In this document: positions 8,917-17,998 of the stretch, in pieces
Layout of the letters: each line of letters starts with the position of its first letter
Numbering within the stretch: the first letter of the stretch is position 1
Assembly: GCA_003963305.1 (NCBI GenBank)
Contig: RXJR01000031.1
Span: 1-64,000, forward strand
Source: Candidatus Melainabacteria bacterium
Lineage (GTDB): Bacteria; Cyanobacteriota; Vampirovibrionia; Obscuribacterales; Obscuribacteraceae
DNA length: 64,000 bases
Direction: 5' to 3'
The notes under the pieces: model-generated
Database searches by the model: none
What the model was told of the DNA's origin: nothing
Seen by the model: the letters and a program-made list of their open reading frames with translations, nothing else
Position numbers and translations under genes: made by a program

Positions 8917-10242
8917 TTAGCGGTGTACTTCGTTGTGTGTGATCACTTTGGAATACCAGTATGCGCTGTCTTTCAAGATGCGTTTCTGGGTTTCATAGTC
9001 CACGTGAATCAGCCCGAATCGTTTTGAATAGCCATGCGCCCACTCAAAATTATCTAGCAGACTCCAGACAAAATAACCACGCACGTTTACACCAAGTCGC
9101 ATTGCTTTCCGCAATTCGACCAGATGATCGTGCACGTACTTGATACGCCTGGTGTCATGAACGTGACCATCGACAACTTGATCGTCTAATGCGCAGCCGT
9201 TTTCAGTTACATAGATAGGGGGCAAACGATATTCGTTATGCATCCGCACAAGCATGCGGCCAAGCGCTTCAGGAGCCACTTCCCAGCCCATCTCGGTGTA
9301 ATCGGAGCCAGGCACCTTTTTCATTTCGCCTTGCGGACCGATAGTGGTGCGCGTGTAATAATTAACACCCAGATAATCCAATTTTTGGGCAATCAAAGCA
9401 AAGTCATTCGGCTTCACCTGCGGTGCATCGGCAGACAGATCTCGTAAGGCGCCAGGAGGATAACACCCCCTGAAGAGTGGGTCCAGGAACCAGGCGCTGG
9501 TTGCATTCCAGGCACGCTCTGCAGCCATTTTCTGATACTTATCGTCCGTGTAAGCCTCTACAGGGGATAAATTGAGGACAATTCCAACCTGCAAGTCTGG
9601 TTCAATCGAACGAATCGCTTGAACGGTCATTCCATGAGCCACCAACAGGTGGTGAGCGACCTGCGCAGTCAACTTTCTGTCTTTAAAACCAGGCGCCATT
9701 TCACCCGTCAGATTACCCAGCACTGCAACCACCCATGGTTCATTGAATGTGGTCCAGTATTTGACCCGATCGCCCAATCGCTTCACAGCAACTGCGGCAT
9801 AATCGGAAAAATATCCAATCAAATCACGATTGCCCCAACCGCCTTTGTCTTGCAGTGCCTGCGGCAGATCCCAGTGATAAAGCGTTATGAATGGCTCGAT
9901 TCCCAGCGCCAGCAATGAATCAACCATGCGGTCATAGTAATCCAATCCAGCCCAATTTACAGAGCCGTGCCCCTGGGGAAATATCCTGGGCCAGGACAGC
10001 GAGAATCGATATGCTTTTATGCCGATTTGTTTGAGAAGAGAAAAGTCTTCATGGAATCGATGGTAATGATCGCAAGCGATATCGCCGTTGTCGTCATTGA
10101 AGATTTTTCCAGGCGTGTGCGAAAAGGTATCCCAGATCGACGGTCCTTTACCGTCTAAATTCCAGGCGCCTTCGATTTGATATGCGGCTGTGGCCGCGCC
10201 CCACACAAACCCTCTGGGAAAACCATACTTTTCCGACGTCAT
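8917..10242 (-). CDS. GH1 family beta-glucosidase (or related beta-glycosidase)
   Basis: 441-residue TIM-barrel glycoside hydrolase of family 1, which removes beta-linked glucose or galactose from short oligosaccharides. The acid/base Glu is in TFNEPW (residue 168) and the nucleophile Glu in YVTENG (residue 347). The N-terminal GFVWGAATAAYQIEGAW signature is complete. There is no signal peptide, so it is cytoplasmic. AGGGGCGG precedes the ATG. It lies 85 bases downstream of rsgA on the same strand, and its 3' end abuts hairpin array A. Substrate preference cannot be read from the sequence. Confidence 0.93.
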   Translation of the reverse strand: MTSEKYGFPRGFVWGAATAAYQIEGAWNLDGKGPSIWDTFSHTPGKIFNDDNGDIACDHYHRFHEDFSLLKQIGIKAYRFSLSWPRIFPQGHGSVNWAGLDYYDRMVDSLLALGIEPFITLYHWDLPQALQDKGGWGNRDLIGYFSDYAAVAVKRLGDRVKYWTTFNEPWVVAVLGNLTGEMAPGFKDRKLTAQVAHHLLVAHGMTVQAIRSIEPDLQVGIVLNLSPVEAYTDDKYQKMAAERAWNATSAWFLDPLFRGCYPPGALRDLSADAPQVKPNDFALIAQKLDYLGVNYYTRTTIGPQGEMKKVPGSDYTEMGWEVAPEALGRMLVRMHNEYRLPPIYVTENGCALDDQVVDGHVHDTRRIKYVHDHLVELRKAMRLGVNVRGYFVWSLLDNFEWAHGYSKRFGLIHVDYETQKRILKDSAYWYSKVITHNEVHR

Positions 10243-10327
10243 TCAACCGCCCCTGATAAGTGCAAATGTGCAGTCTGGTTATTCACGCTCAGATTCACTA
10301 TCACCACCAAATCTAATCATATCCTGG

Positions 10328-11479
10328 TTAATCCAAGTTTTCCTGACCGACGATGCCATCCTGAAAGGTGTCATCTTCGGTGGCATCAAGACTATCGTCG
10401 ATGCTGTCATCGTCCGTGTCGATTTCTTCATACTGTCCCTGTCTTTCCCGGCGACGAGAAACAGCACGATATTTGGTGCTCAGTCTGGGCACATGAATTT
10501 CTTTGCCGCCGCGCCCACCGACCTTCTTCACCGTAGCTTCGACTTTTTGCGATGTGACTTGACGTCGGCTGTATTCCATTTGAGCATCACTGACGATGGC
10601 AGCATAACTGTTGTAACGTCCGAGCGAAATTTCGTCGATGTTATTCAAAACGTTGCAATCGTTTTCGACCAGGTGCAAACAGTTCAAAAACTTGCAGTCT
10701 TGTGCCAGGCGCAAAATCTCAGGAAATTGCCACACAACCTCCGTGGGCTGCGGGTGCTTCAGTTCGAGAAGGTTGAACCCCGGCGTATCACCGACCCAGC
10801 TTGCAGTTTGGGAGGCGCGAATCTCTGGAAAGTGTTCAAAACTTAACCGATACAACTCGCTCGATGTTGTCGTATGACGACCAACCCCGAACTCATGATC
10901 CATGACACCGGTCTTAAGTTGCAGATCTTTCTCGATGCAATTCAAAAGAGTCGACTTGCCAACGCCTGACTGGCCGGCGAATACAGACACTTTATTGGCG
11001 AGAGTTCGAGCCAGATCATCGATACCCCGACCGGTCACAGCCGACACAAATATGACGAAGTATCCAAGTGGTTCATAAATACTTCGTAAAGCCTCAAGTT
11101 CACTTTCCTCCGCCAGATCGCACTTGTTGAAGCAGAGCACAGGCAGCGCAGGAGACAGCTCCAGCTGGAAATGCACTATGTAACGGTCGGTGAGCAGGGG
11201 GTTCCATTCCGGCTGATGGACGGCCTGTACAATGATGACCTGGTCCACGTTCGCTAAAGGCGGTCGAGACAGTAAGTTCTCGCGCTCCAGCATCGTGGTA
11301 ATGACTGCTGTGTTCTGCTCTGAGTCCAACTCGTCCAGCTCAACGCGGTCGCCGGTAAAGATGGAGACTCGCTCTTTCTTCAACCTGCCGCGAGCAGCAC
11401 ATTGAAAAACAGTGTCCAGCTCAGGTTCGTAAACCAGATAGCCGCCAGCATGACTTCGTAATACAGTTCCGGACGCCAT
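10328..11479 (-). CDS. rsgA: Ribosome small-subunit biogenesis GTPase RsgA
   Basis: Circularly permuted GTPase that helps late maturation of the 30S subunit. An N-terminal OB-fold (about 1-75) precedes a GTPase domain in G4-G1-G3 order: NKCD, then GQSGVGKST, then DTPG. The C-terminal zinc site follows the family pattern C-x4-C-x-H-x5-C (CKFLNCLHLVENDC). At 383 residues it is longer than usual because of a tail with a basic stretch followed by a very acidic segment rich in Asp and Glu. GAGAG lies 6 bases before the ATG. It is divergent from typA, another translational GTPase gene, across a 254-base region. Confidence 0.93.
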   Translation of the reverse strand: MASGTVLRSHAGGYLVYEPELDTVFQCAARGRLKKERVSIFTGDRVELDELDSEQNTAVITTMLERENLLSRPPLANVDQVIIVQAVHQPEWNPLLTDRYIVHFQLELSPALPVLCFNKCDLAEESELEALRSIYEPLGYFVIFVSAVTGRGIDDLARTLANKVSVFAGQSGVGKSTLLNCIEKDLQLKTGVMDHEFGVGRHTTTSSELYRLSFEHFPEIRASQTASWVGDTPGFNLLELKHPQPTEVVWQFPEILRLAQDCKFLNCLHLVENDCNVLNNIDEISLGRYNSYAAIVSDAQMEYSRRQVTSQKVEATVKKVGGRGGKEIHVPRLSTKYRAVSRRRERQGQYEEIDTDDDSIDDSLDATEDDTFQDGIVGQENLD

Positions 11480-11733
11480 TCAATCTCTCGAAAGTCTCAC
11501 TGTAAGCCGACCAAAACGAAATCGACTTCAACAACAAGAATACACTAATCGACATACTAAGAAACACGTAATCAAACAGTTCGAAAACCGTCCAAACCTG
11601 AATAGTTCAGCAACAGTCCAGTAAAGTCCAGCGCAAAGTCCAATAAAAAACAATCGTTCCACCCGGTATCTACAAAAGCCAGTGCAGCATAGCTGCAAGG
11701 CACCACGCGATGATGAGACAATAGGTAAAATCA
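11480..11733. promoter_or_regulatory. Divergent intergenic region between rsgA and typA
   Basis: 254 bases separating two divergently transcribed translation-factor genes, so it should contain both promoters. I could not single out convincing -35/-10 pairs, and no RNA element was recognised. Confidence 0.3.
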
Positions 11734-13605
11734 ATGAGCACGGCAACAATGGAAGTCCAGAACGTGAATGAAGAACTAACCAGCCAGCAAGAAGCAATTG
11801 CGCAATTCGGAGAGCCACAGGGCGACCTCTCGCACATCCGCAATATCGCCATCATCGCGCACGTCGACCACGGCAAAACGACACTGGTCGATGGATTTTT
11901 GCACCAGACCGGAGTTTTTCGCGAGAATCAGGAAGTCGTCGAATGCGTGATGGACTCAAATGACCTCGAGCGTGAGCGTGGTATCACAATTCTTTCGAAG
12001 AATACAGCCGTCACCTACAATGACATGCTCATCAATATCGTCGACACCCCGGGCCACGCTGACTTCGGCGGCGAAGTCGAACGTATTCTGGGAATGGTAG
12101 ACTGCGCGCTGCTCGTTGTTGATGCGGGCGAAGGTCCGATGCCCCAAACACGTTTCGTTCTGCGTAAAGCGCTCGAGAAAGGACTGCGACCGATCGTTGT
12201 AATCAACAAAATCGACCGTCCAAACATCGACCCGCACATCGCGGTCGACCAGGTTTTCGACCTCTTCGTCGAACTCGGAGCAGATGAAAAACAGCTCGAT
12301 TTCCCATATCTTTTCGCATCGGGCGTGAAAGGATTCGCAGTCGCATCACCTGAAGAGGAAGGTGTCGACTTGCGACCGCTGCTCGATTTGATCGTCAAAC
12401 ATTGCCCACCGCCGTCTGGAAATCCGGATGCACCACTGCAGATGCAGTTGAGCATTCTGGACTACAACGACTACCTTGGCCGCATCGGCATCGGCAGAAT
12501 CTACAACGGCAAGATTCATGACGGAGAGTCAGTGGTGCTGCTCAAAGAAGACGGCACCTCAGTGCGTGGAAAAATTTCCAAGCTCTTTACGTTCCATGGC
12601 TTGAAGCGCATCGAAGCGCGTGAAGCATCAGCGGGACAAATTGTAGCCATCGCCGGATTCTCCACTGCCAACGTTGGTGATACCGTATGCGACCCTGAGC
12701 ATCAAGTCGCCCTGCATCGATTCAAAGTCGACGAACCGACTATGAAGATGGCGTTTCTCGTCAATGATAGCCCGTTTGCCGGGCAGGAAGGCAAGTACGT
12801 AACCTCCAGACAGCTGCGCAGCCGCCTCTTCCACGAACTGGAAACGAACGTCAGTATGCGCGTCGATGAGACTGATAATACAGACACGTTTATCGTCAGT
12901 GGACGCGGAGAACTTCACCTGGGCATCCTGATTGAAACGATGCGACGTGAAGGATACGAGTTTCAGGTATCAAGACCGGAAGTAATCATCAAAGAAATTG
13001 GCGGCGTAGACCACGAGCCGTTCGAGAAGTTGATGATCGACGTTCCTGATGAATTCACGGGCGCCGTCATGAACGAGCTTGGACCACGTAAAGCCGAACT
13101 GCAGAATATGCACGTCGATAAAACTCAAGCTCTTCTCGAATTCGTCATACCGACTCGCGGTTTGATCGGATTTCGCAGCGAGTTCTTGCGCCTCACCAAA
13201 GGTAATGGCGTCATGAACCATGCCTTCCTCGAGTATCGTGAATGGTGCGGAGACATCGTCTCGCAGCGCAACGGCGTTCTCGTCGCATGGGAAGAAGGCA
13301 CAGTCACTGCGTACGCTCTCGGACAAGCTGAGGATCGCGGCGTCTACTTCATCACACCTGGAATCAAAGTATATGGTGGCATGATTGTCGGCGAAAACAA
13401 CCGCACGCAAGACATGGACATCAACGTCTGCAAACTCAAGAAGTTGACCAACATGCGCAGCTCAAACGCAGATACGCTGGTGACCTTGCAGGCTCCGATC
13501 GAGATGAATCTGGAGCGTTGCCTCGAGTACATCGCTGCCGATGAACTCGTAGAAGTAACGCCGAAAAACATCCGCATGAGAAAGCGCCAACTCCCCAGAC
13601 GCTAA
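11734..13605 (+). CDS. typA: Translational GTPase TypA/BipA
   Basis: 623-residue ribosome-associated GTPase of the EF-G family, involved in 50S assembly and stress adaptation. The G motifs are intact: AHVDHGKTT (G1), RGITI (G2), [14 protein letters not shown] (G3) and NKIDRP (G4). They are followed by the beta-barrel domain II, EF-G-like domains III and V, and the BipA-specific C-terminal domain ([12 protein letters not shown]-like segment [13 protein letters not shown]). The N-terminus carries about 30 extra residues before [13 protein letters not shown]. The stop codon is followed within 10 bases by hairpin array B, shared with the convergent beta-propeller gene. Confidence 0.96.
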   Translation: MSTATMEVQNVNEELTSQQEAIAQFGEPQGDLSHIRNIAIIAHVDHGKTTLVDGFLHQTGVFRENQEVVECVMDSNDLERERGITILSKNTAVTYNDMLINIVDTPGHADFGGEVERILGMVDCALLVVDAGEGPMPQTRFVLRKALEKGLRPIVVINKIDRPNIDPHIAVDQVFDLFVELGADEKQLDFPYLFASGVKGFAVASPEEEGVDLRPLLDLIVKHCPPPSGNPDAPLQMQLSILDYNDYLGRIGIGRIYNGKIHDGESVVLLKEDGTSVRGKISKLFTFHGLKRIEAREASAGQIVAIAGFSTANVGDTVCDPEHQVALHRFKVDEPTMKMAFLVNDSPFAGQEGKYVTSRQLRSRLFHELETNVSMRVDETDNTDTFIVSGRGELHLGILIETMRREGYEFQVSRPEVIIKEIGGVDHEPFEKLMIDVPDEFTGAVMNELGPRKAELQNMHVDKTQALLEFVIPTRGLIGFRSEFLRLTKGNGVMNHAFLEYREWCGDIVSQRNGVLVAWEEGTVTAYALGQAEDRGVYFITPGIKVYGGMIVGENNRTQDMDINVCKLKKLTNMRSSNADTLVTLQAPIEMNLERCLEYIAADELVEVTPKNIRMRKRQLPRR

Positions 13606-13613
13606 TCCGCCAC

Positions 13614-13695
13614 GGAACGCACGCATCCCGCGTGCCAGGCATGGATCGCACGCGTCCCGCGTGCCCCGGCATGGATCGCACGCGTCCCGCGTGCC
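13614..13695 (-). repeat. Hairpin repeat array B: three units between convergent genes
   Basis: Units at 13614-13642, 13643-13672 and 13673-13695, each with a near-perfect stem. Read on the plus strand the second and third are GCACGCG-TCC-CGCGTGC, the reverse complement of a GGA-centred hairpin, flanked by GGATC/GATCC and GGCAT. The first unit has GCACGC-ATCCC-GCGTGC. The array fills the gap between the typA stop and the stop of the convergent propeller gene at 13700. Its leader ATCCGCCA (13605-13612) is also found at the start of array D (27304-27311). Confidence 0.85.
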
Positions 13696-13699
13696 ATTA

Positions 13700-14986
13700 T
13701 CAACGGGCTTTGCCGGTGCTTGCTTTGCCGCTGCTTGCTTTGCCGGTGCTCTTGCCGGGGTCCTTACTGCTGCCCTTATCCGTGCCTTTGCCAGAGGCTT
13801 TACTGCTGCCCGTATCCGCGGCTTTGCCAGCGGCTTTACTGCTGCCCTTATCCGTTCCCTTAGCTGACTGATAGCTGACACGATAAATAGCCCCGGCATC
13901 GTCATCTGACACAAGCAGAGCGCCGTCAGGCATGACCTGTACATCGACAGGTCGGCCAAGCACCTGCTCCCCAGGCTGCAAAAATCCTGTCAAAAACGGC
14001 GTCGCTGAAACAACTTTCTCTCCATCAAGCTTCACGCACATGACCTGATAGCCGACCTTCTTGCTGCTATTCCAGGAGCCATGCTGAGCGACAAAAATCT
14101 GATTTTTGTACTCCGCCGGAAACATCTTGCCTGTGTAGAAACGCATTCCGAGCGCAGCTACGTGGGCAGCGAAGGGATAGCGTGGCGGCACCGGTTTCAA
14201 ATTCGCAGGCGCCCGCGATCCAAACTCAGGGTCAGGCACATTGTTTCCGAAAAAGAACGGAAAACCAAAATGCATTCCAGCCTGTGGTGCACAATTCAGC
14301 TCATCTGGCGGAGTGGTGTCATTGAGCAGATCTCGACCATTATCAGTGAACCAGAGCTGACCCGTAACAGGGTGCCAATCAAAGCCGACTGTGTTGCGAA
14401 TGCCTCTAGCGAAGACTTCCTGTTCGGAGCCATCAGGTTTCATACGAGAGATGGCAGCGAATGGATCGTTGCGCATACAAACGTTGCAAGGCGCGCCAAC
14501 AGGCACATACAGCTTATCGTCAGGACTGAAGCGAATGAATTTCCATCCGTGATGTCTCTTGTCCGGAAAATTTGTTGACACCACCACCGGTGCTGGTGGA
14601 TCTTTCAAATGTTGTTCGATGTTATCAAATCGAATCACGCGATTAAGCTCGGCGACGTAGAGAGAACCGTTGCGAAATGCCACGCCATTAGGCAAGTCGA
14701 GATTGCGAGCAATGACAAAAACCTCATCGGCTTTCCCATCTTTGTCTTTATCGACAACTGCGTATACAGAACCTTTTCTTGTCGTGCCGACAAACAACGT
14801 GCCCGATGGTGACAGCGTCATCGACCGGGCGTTTTCTATATTGTCCTTATAAACTTCCACCTTAAAGCCAGGAGGTACTTTCAGCTTATCGAGCTGCGGA
14901 ACCTTGGTGGTCTGCGCCGAAGCCCCAGGCAAGACGCCCGTTGTCAACATAAGCAAACCGATGATGAGGCGCCTGACACTTACCAT
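13700..14986 (-). CDS. Exported PQQ/sorbosone-dehydrogenase-like beta-propeller with repetitive Lys/Ser/Gly tail
   Basis: 428 residues from the ATG at 14986, chosen because GGGAG stands 8 bases upstream and a signal peptide starts there (MVSVRRLIIGLLML, cleavage after ASA). The body resembles the six-bladed glucose/L-sorbosone dehydrogenase propeller: PPGFKVEVY, GTLFVGTTRKGSVYAV, RGIRNTVGFDWHP, DNGRD and VAQHGSWN. Family members oxidise sugars with PQQ, but cofactor binding is not proven here. The PCNVC pair may form a disulfide. The last 60 or so residues are a low-complexity tail of Lys, Ser, Gly and Ala built from short DNA repeats (about 13700-13860), possibly a polyanion- or envelope-binding tail. 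It is convergent with typA. Confidence 0.78.
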   Translation of the reverse strand: MVSVRRLIIGLLMLTTGVLPGASAQTTKVPQLDKLKVPPGFKVEVYKDNIENARSMTLSPSGTLFVGTTRKGSVYAVVDKDKDGKADEVFVIARNLDLPNGVAFRNGSLYVAELNRVIRFDNIEQHLKDPPAPVVVSTNFPDKRHHGWKFIRFSPDDKLYVPVGAPCNVCMRNDPFAAISRMKPDGSEQEVFARGIRNTVGFDWHPVTGQLWFTDNGRDLLNDTTPPDELNCAPQAGMHFGFPFFFGNNVPDPEFGSRAPANLKPVPPRYPFAAHVAALGMRFYTGKMFPAEYKNQIFVAQHGSWNSSKKVGYQVMCVKLDGEKVVSATPFLTGFLQPGEQVLGRPVDVQVMPDGALLVSDDDAGAIYRVSYQSAKGTDKGSSKAAGKAADTGSSKASGKGTDKGSSKDPGKSTGKASSGKASTGKAR

Positions 14987-15092
14987 TGCTGAAACTCCCG
15001 GTTCACTTGAAAACAAAAACGCAAAGTCGCTTACTCAAAAGATACACTTCTGGCGCAAGAATCGATCTATTCGTGAAAGAATAACCTCAGTA

Positions 15093-16160
15093 ATGAGCAC
15101 AGATACAGATGAAAAACTAAAGCTAATCAAGAAAGCGATTCTACTCGTCTTCGTGACGCTGCTGCTTGCCTGGATTGCAGTCAAAGTGCAGTCGCTTCTG
15201 ATGTGCACATTCATGGCAATCATTCTGGCGTCAGCTATCGCCCCAGCTGCCGAATTCATGGAATCCCACAAAATTCCTCGCACTGTTACAGTGATCGGAC
15301 TCTACATTTTGATTGCCGTTGTCTATGCGGTGCTGGCGATGTCATTGATTCCGCTAGTCAAGGAACAGGCGCAGCAGCTGTTCTCGGTAGCGCCACAGTA
15401 CATCAAACAACTGCTGGAATCGGTCGATAAACTGCAAGATTTAGCGGGCAACTATGCAGGCGCAGAAAATGTTCATCATGTCGATTACGCCACCATGGTT
15501 CAGGACCTCGGTGCCAAGGCAGTCAGTAAAACTCTGAACTTCACACAAGACGTGTTCGAAGCGCTGTTGAACGGCATTTTCATACTCTTCCTCACATCCT
15601 ACTTCGTCATTGAAGCCGACAAAATGTGGCCGAAACTGATTTTGTGGGTGCCCGAATATCGCCGCAAACGATTTGCCTCGCTGATTCGACCGCTCGAAGT
15701 ACGCCTCGGTGGCTATGTGCGCGGGCAGCTGCTCGTTAGCTTAGCAGTTGCCTTGATTCTAGGCACGGGATTGACTCTGCTGCAAGTCAGATATTCACTG
15801 ATTCTCGGCATAATTGCAGGACTCATGAACATCGTACCGTTTGTCGGATCGATCATCACGTGCGTCTTCTCAATAGTTATAGCGGCGAATCAATCACCGA
15901 TGCTTGGTCTCGCCACCTTCGGACTTTTCGCCTTTGAGCAATGGCTGGAAAGTAATTTCATCGTGCCGCATTTAATCGGCCAAAATGTCGACCTGCATCC
16001 GCTCATAGTGCTGTTTTCATTGTTGATTGGTGGCACATTGTTCGGTCTGGCGGGAGCTGTTATAGCAGTGCCGCTTGCTTCAGCCCTGCTTTTCCTGGCA
16101 CGCGAGTTCTACTTCAAATCAATAAATCCCGAGTTGGATGCCGCCGAGGAAAGCCCTTAG
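15093..16160 (+). CDS. AI-2E family permease (PF01594)
   Basis: 355-residue membrane protein with about eight helices: two pairs at the N-terminus, a soluble segment (about 90-150), then the conserved C-terminal block including GIIAGLMNIVPFVGSIIT and NFIVPHLIGQNVDLHP, which are family signatures. Members include AI-2 exporter TqsA, Na+/H+ antiporters and many of unknown substrate, so a quorum-sensing role must not be assumed. The ATG at 15093 gives the usual family length. The frame is open for 63 codons upstream, but that stretch overlaps the divergent propeller gene's start. The ribosome site is weak. Confidence 0.85.
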   Translation: MSTDTDEKLKLIKKAILLVFVTLLLAWIAVKVQSLLMCTFMAIILASAIAPAAEFMESHKIPRTVTVIGLYILIAVVYAVLAMSLIPLVKEQAQQLFSVAPQYIKQLLESVDKLQDLAGNYAGAENVHHVDYATMVQDLGAKAVSKTLNFTQDVFEALLNGIFILFLTSYFVIEADKMWPKLILWVPEYRRKRFASLIRPLEVRLGGYVRGQLLVSLAVALILGTGLTLLQVRYSLILGIIAGLMNIVPFVGSIITCVFSIVIAANQSPMLGLATFGLFAFEQWLESNFIVPHLIGQNVDLHPLIVLFSLLIGGTLFGLAGAVIAVPLASALLFLAREFYFKSINPELDAAEESP

Positions 16161-16314
16161 TCCCCCAAAAATAGCTTGGCAAAATCTTCCTCCCCGTCTT
16201 CAACGAGGTTTTCAAGCATCTCAAAGGTTTTACAAAAGGAAAGGGCGAGATTCAAGCCAGTTGGTCGATTGGCTCCTAGTAAAGGATCTCTAATAGGGGA
16301 TCGACGCGAACCGT

Positions 16315-16344
16315 TTGACAATCACCTTATGAGTGACTTAAAGT
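16315..16344 (+). promoter_or_regulatory. Predicted sigma70 promoter for the recombinase-like gene
   Basis: TTGACA at 16315-16320 is a perfect -35. After an 18-base spacer comes TAAAGT at 16339-16344. The predicted transcript start near 16351 fits translation from the ATG at 16386 and argues against longer readings of the frame. Confidence 0.5.
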
Positions 16345-16385
16345 CTACGCGACTCTGTCATGGACACCCGAGCGAGAGTTTTTTG

Positions 16386-17243
16386 ATGTGCCCTATTAGT
16401 AACGACCCGACCACTCCAAATCAATTCATTCAAAATCTGCAGACGCATTACAGTTCTTACAGTCATGCCCTGAAAACACAGATGCCTTCGCCTCATGCAA
16501 GGCGCGCACAACGCTCTCGACTCAGTCAATTCATCAGCTTCCTGAGCCATTCTCGCCGCAGTTACGAAACAACCAATCCTGAACGTCAAGCCAAAGATGC
16601 TGCTGTAAGCGATTACCTCGACTACCTGCAATATTTTTTGAAGGCAAGACCTTCTACCATCAGCAAAGCTCTAACTACCATTGGAGAGTTCTACGAATAC
16701 ATCGGGCTGGAGCCAATTTCAATTGTGCGCGACGAATTGCCCGGCGCAAATCCGCAGGCTCTGTCGAATGAAGACGTGCAGAAATTCCTGGCAGCTGCAG
16801 AAGCCAATCCATCGGTGAAACACCGAGCCCTGGCTCTGCTTCTCGGCACAACCGGCATCAGAGCAATCGATTGCACGATGCTCGATATGGATGATTACAT
16901 TCCCGCGACTGCGACATTGTGCCTGAGAGGAGACGATATTGCCACTGCGCGCGCCATTACACTCAATGCACCTACTAAACTAGCCATGGAACAGTGGTTG
17001 CAGCAGCGCCGCCAGCGCTTCACTCGCTCCAACGAAAAAGCATTGTTCTTAAATCCTCAACGTCGAAGAATATCGCAAGCTGGTGTCAATCTCGTCGTGA
17101 GAAAAATCAGTATGGAAGCCGGGCTCGACCTCAACGCACAACAGTTGAGAGACACGTATCTGATCGAAACTGCGCAATCAAACGGCGTTGAAGAAGTTCA
17201 AAAACCGGAATCAAAACCAGGCGCGAACCGAGCCGCTATTTAG
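16386..17243 (+). CDS. Degenerate, C-terminally truncated tyrosine recombinase (XerC/D-like)
   Basis: 285 residues from the ATG at 16386, which has GAGAG 8 bases upstream and lies downstream of a TTGACA promoter. The N-terminal SAM-like core-binding domain (about 15-115) and most of the catalytic domain are present. The first catalytic Arg is in GTTGIRAIDC. The second box, normally HxLRH, reads QQLRD, so both histidines are replaced. The protein ends about 25 residues later, before the GH box and the nucleophilic Tyr. It is therefore unlikely to recombine DNA, though DNA binding is possible. It is either a decaying recombinase or one repurposed as a binding protein. No att-like repeats were noticed nearby. 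Confidence 0.75.
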   Translation: MCPISNDPTTPNQFIQNLQTHYSSYSHALKTQMPSPHARRAQRSRLSQFISFLSHSRRSYETTNPERQAKDAAVSDYLDYLQYFLKARPSTISKALTTIGEFYEYIGLEPISIVRDELPGANPQALSNEDVQKFLAAAEANPSVKHRALALLLGTTGIRAIDCTMLDMDDYIPATATLCLRGDDIATARAITLNAPTKLAMEQWLQQRRQRFTRSNEKALFLNPQRRRISQAGVNLVVRKISMEAGLDLNAQQLRDTYLIETAQSNGVEEVQKPESKPGANRAAI

Positions 17244-17248
17244 TCAGG

Positions 17249-17710
17249 CTACTTCACCCAGCCCTGCTTGCGTCGATAATTCTCGTAAGGCTCGACTTGA
17301 TCGGGCTTAAGAAGTTTGCGCACTTTCAAATTCATCATCATGTATTGATTATTGATCTGGCTGGAAAGTTGATTCATTTCGTCTTGCTTAGACATGATGT
17401 CTTCAGAGGCTTTACCAGTGAACATACATTGCAAGAACTGATCTCGAATCTCGTGATATTTAACCAGAGTCGGCTCTATCTTCGGCTTGAACTCACTGAC
17501 CACTGCTGAAATTTTGACGCGCTGGTCAGGCGTGGCATTGATTGTTTTCAAAATCGGCTCCAGGTGCGAGCCGTATTGACCATATGGTTTGTTAGCTGCA
17601 TTAGCAGTTGCAGAATTGCTTGAATTATCGTCTGGCGCGGCATTTGCGGGCGGATCGCAGCAATAGCCGACAGCCAAACACGCAATGAAAACCAGCAAGA
17701 ATTGCTTCAT
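17249..17710 (-). CDS. Spy/CpxP-like periplasmic protein
   Basis: 153 residues from the ATG at 17710, where a signal peptide starts (MKQFLLVFIACLAVGYCC, cleavage near NAA); AGGG precedes the ATG. The frame is open 40 codons further upstream without a ribosome site. The mature helical protein has two LTxxQ-like motifs, NATPDQR and LKPDQVEPYENY, at the positions expected for Spy/CpxP/heavy-metal-sensor proteins, which act as ATP-independent chaperones or stress sensors in the periplasm. Gln- and Met-rich helices such as QYMMMNLKVRKLL fit. The Cys pair in the signal region could also be read as a lipobox, but GYCCD is a poor match. It is convergent with the recombinase-like gene. Confidence 0.65.
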   Translation of the reverse strand: MKQFLLVFIACLAVGYCCDPPANAAPDDNSSNSATANAANKPYGQYGSHLEPILKTINATPDQRVKISAVVSEFKPKIEPTLVKYHEIRDQFLQCMFTGKASEDIMSKQDEMNQLSSQINNQYMMMNLKVRKLLKPDQVEPYENYRRKQGWVK

Positions 17711-17998
17711 TTCCCTGGACCTTAAAATCGCGGCACAACCACTGAAGTGCTCACCTGTAGTGGTAGACGACGCCTTAGAGAAAATGTGCCTCTCCCACAT
17801 GCCTATTTTGCCACCAAAAATTGTTTTCAAATCACCCTCAACCTCATGGCATCCCCAACTGGGATTGCGATTGCGAGATCACAGGTCTTCCGCTTCTGAT
17901 AATCACTCATAGCAGAACCATAACAGAATCGAAAATTGTTCGCTGAAATGAGTCCCGAAAGTCCACTCTAATCAGGCTGCAGAGGTTAGCCGGCAATT

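Noticed and set aside
14904-15092. N-terminal extension of the AI-2E permease
   Set aside because: It overlaps the divergent propeller gene's signal peptide region; starting at 15093 gives the normal family length.
15093-16160. Quorum-sensing (AI-2) exporter
   Set aside because: The family name is historical; many members transport other substrates and no luxS-type gene is in the window.
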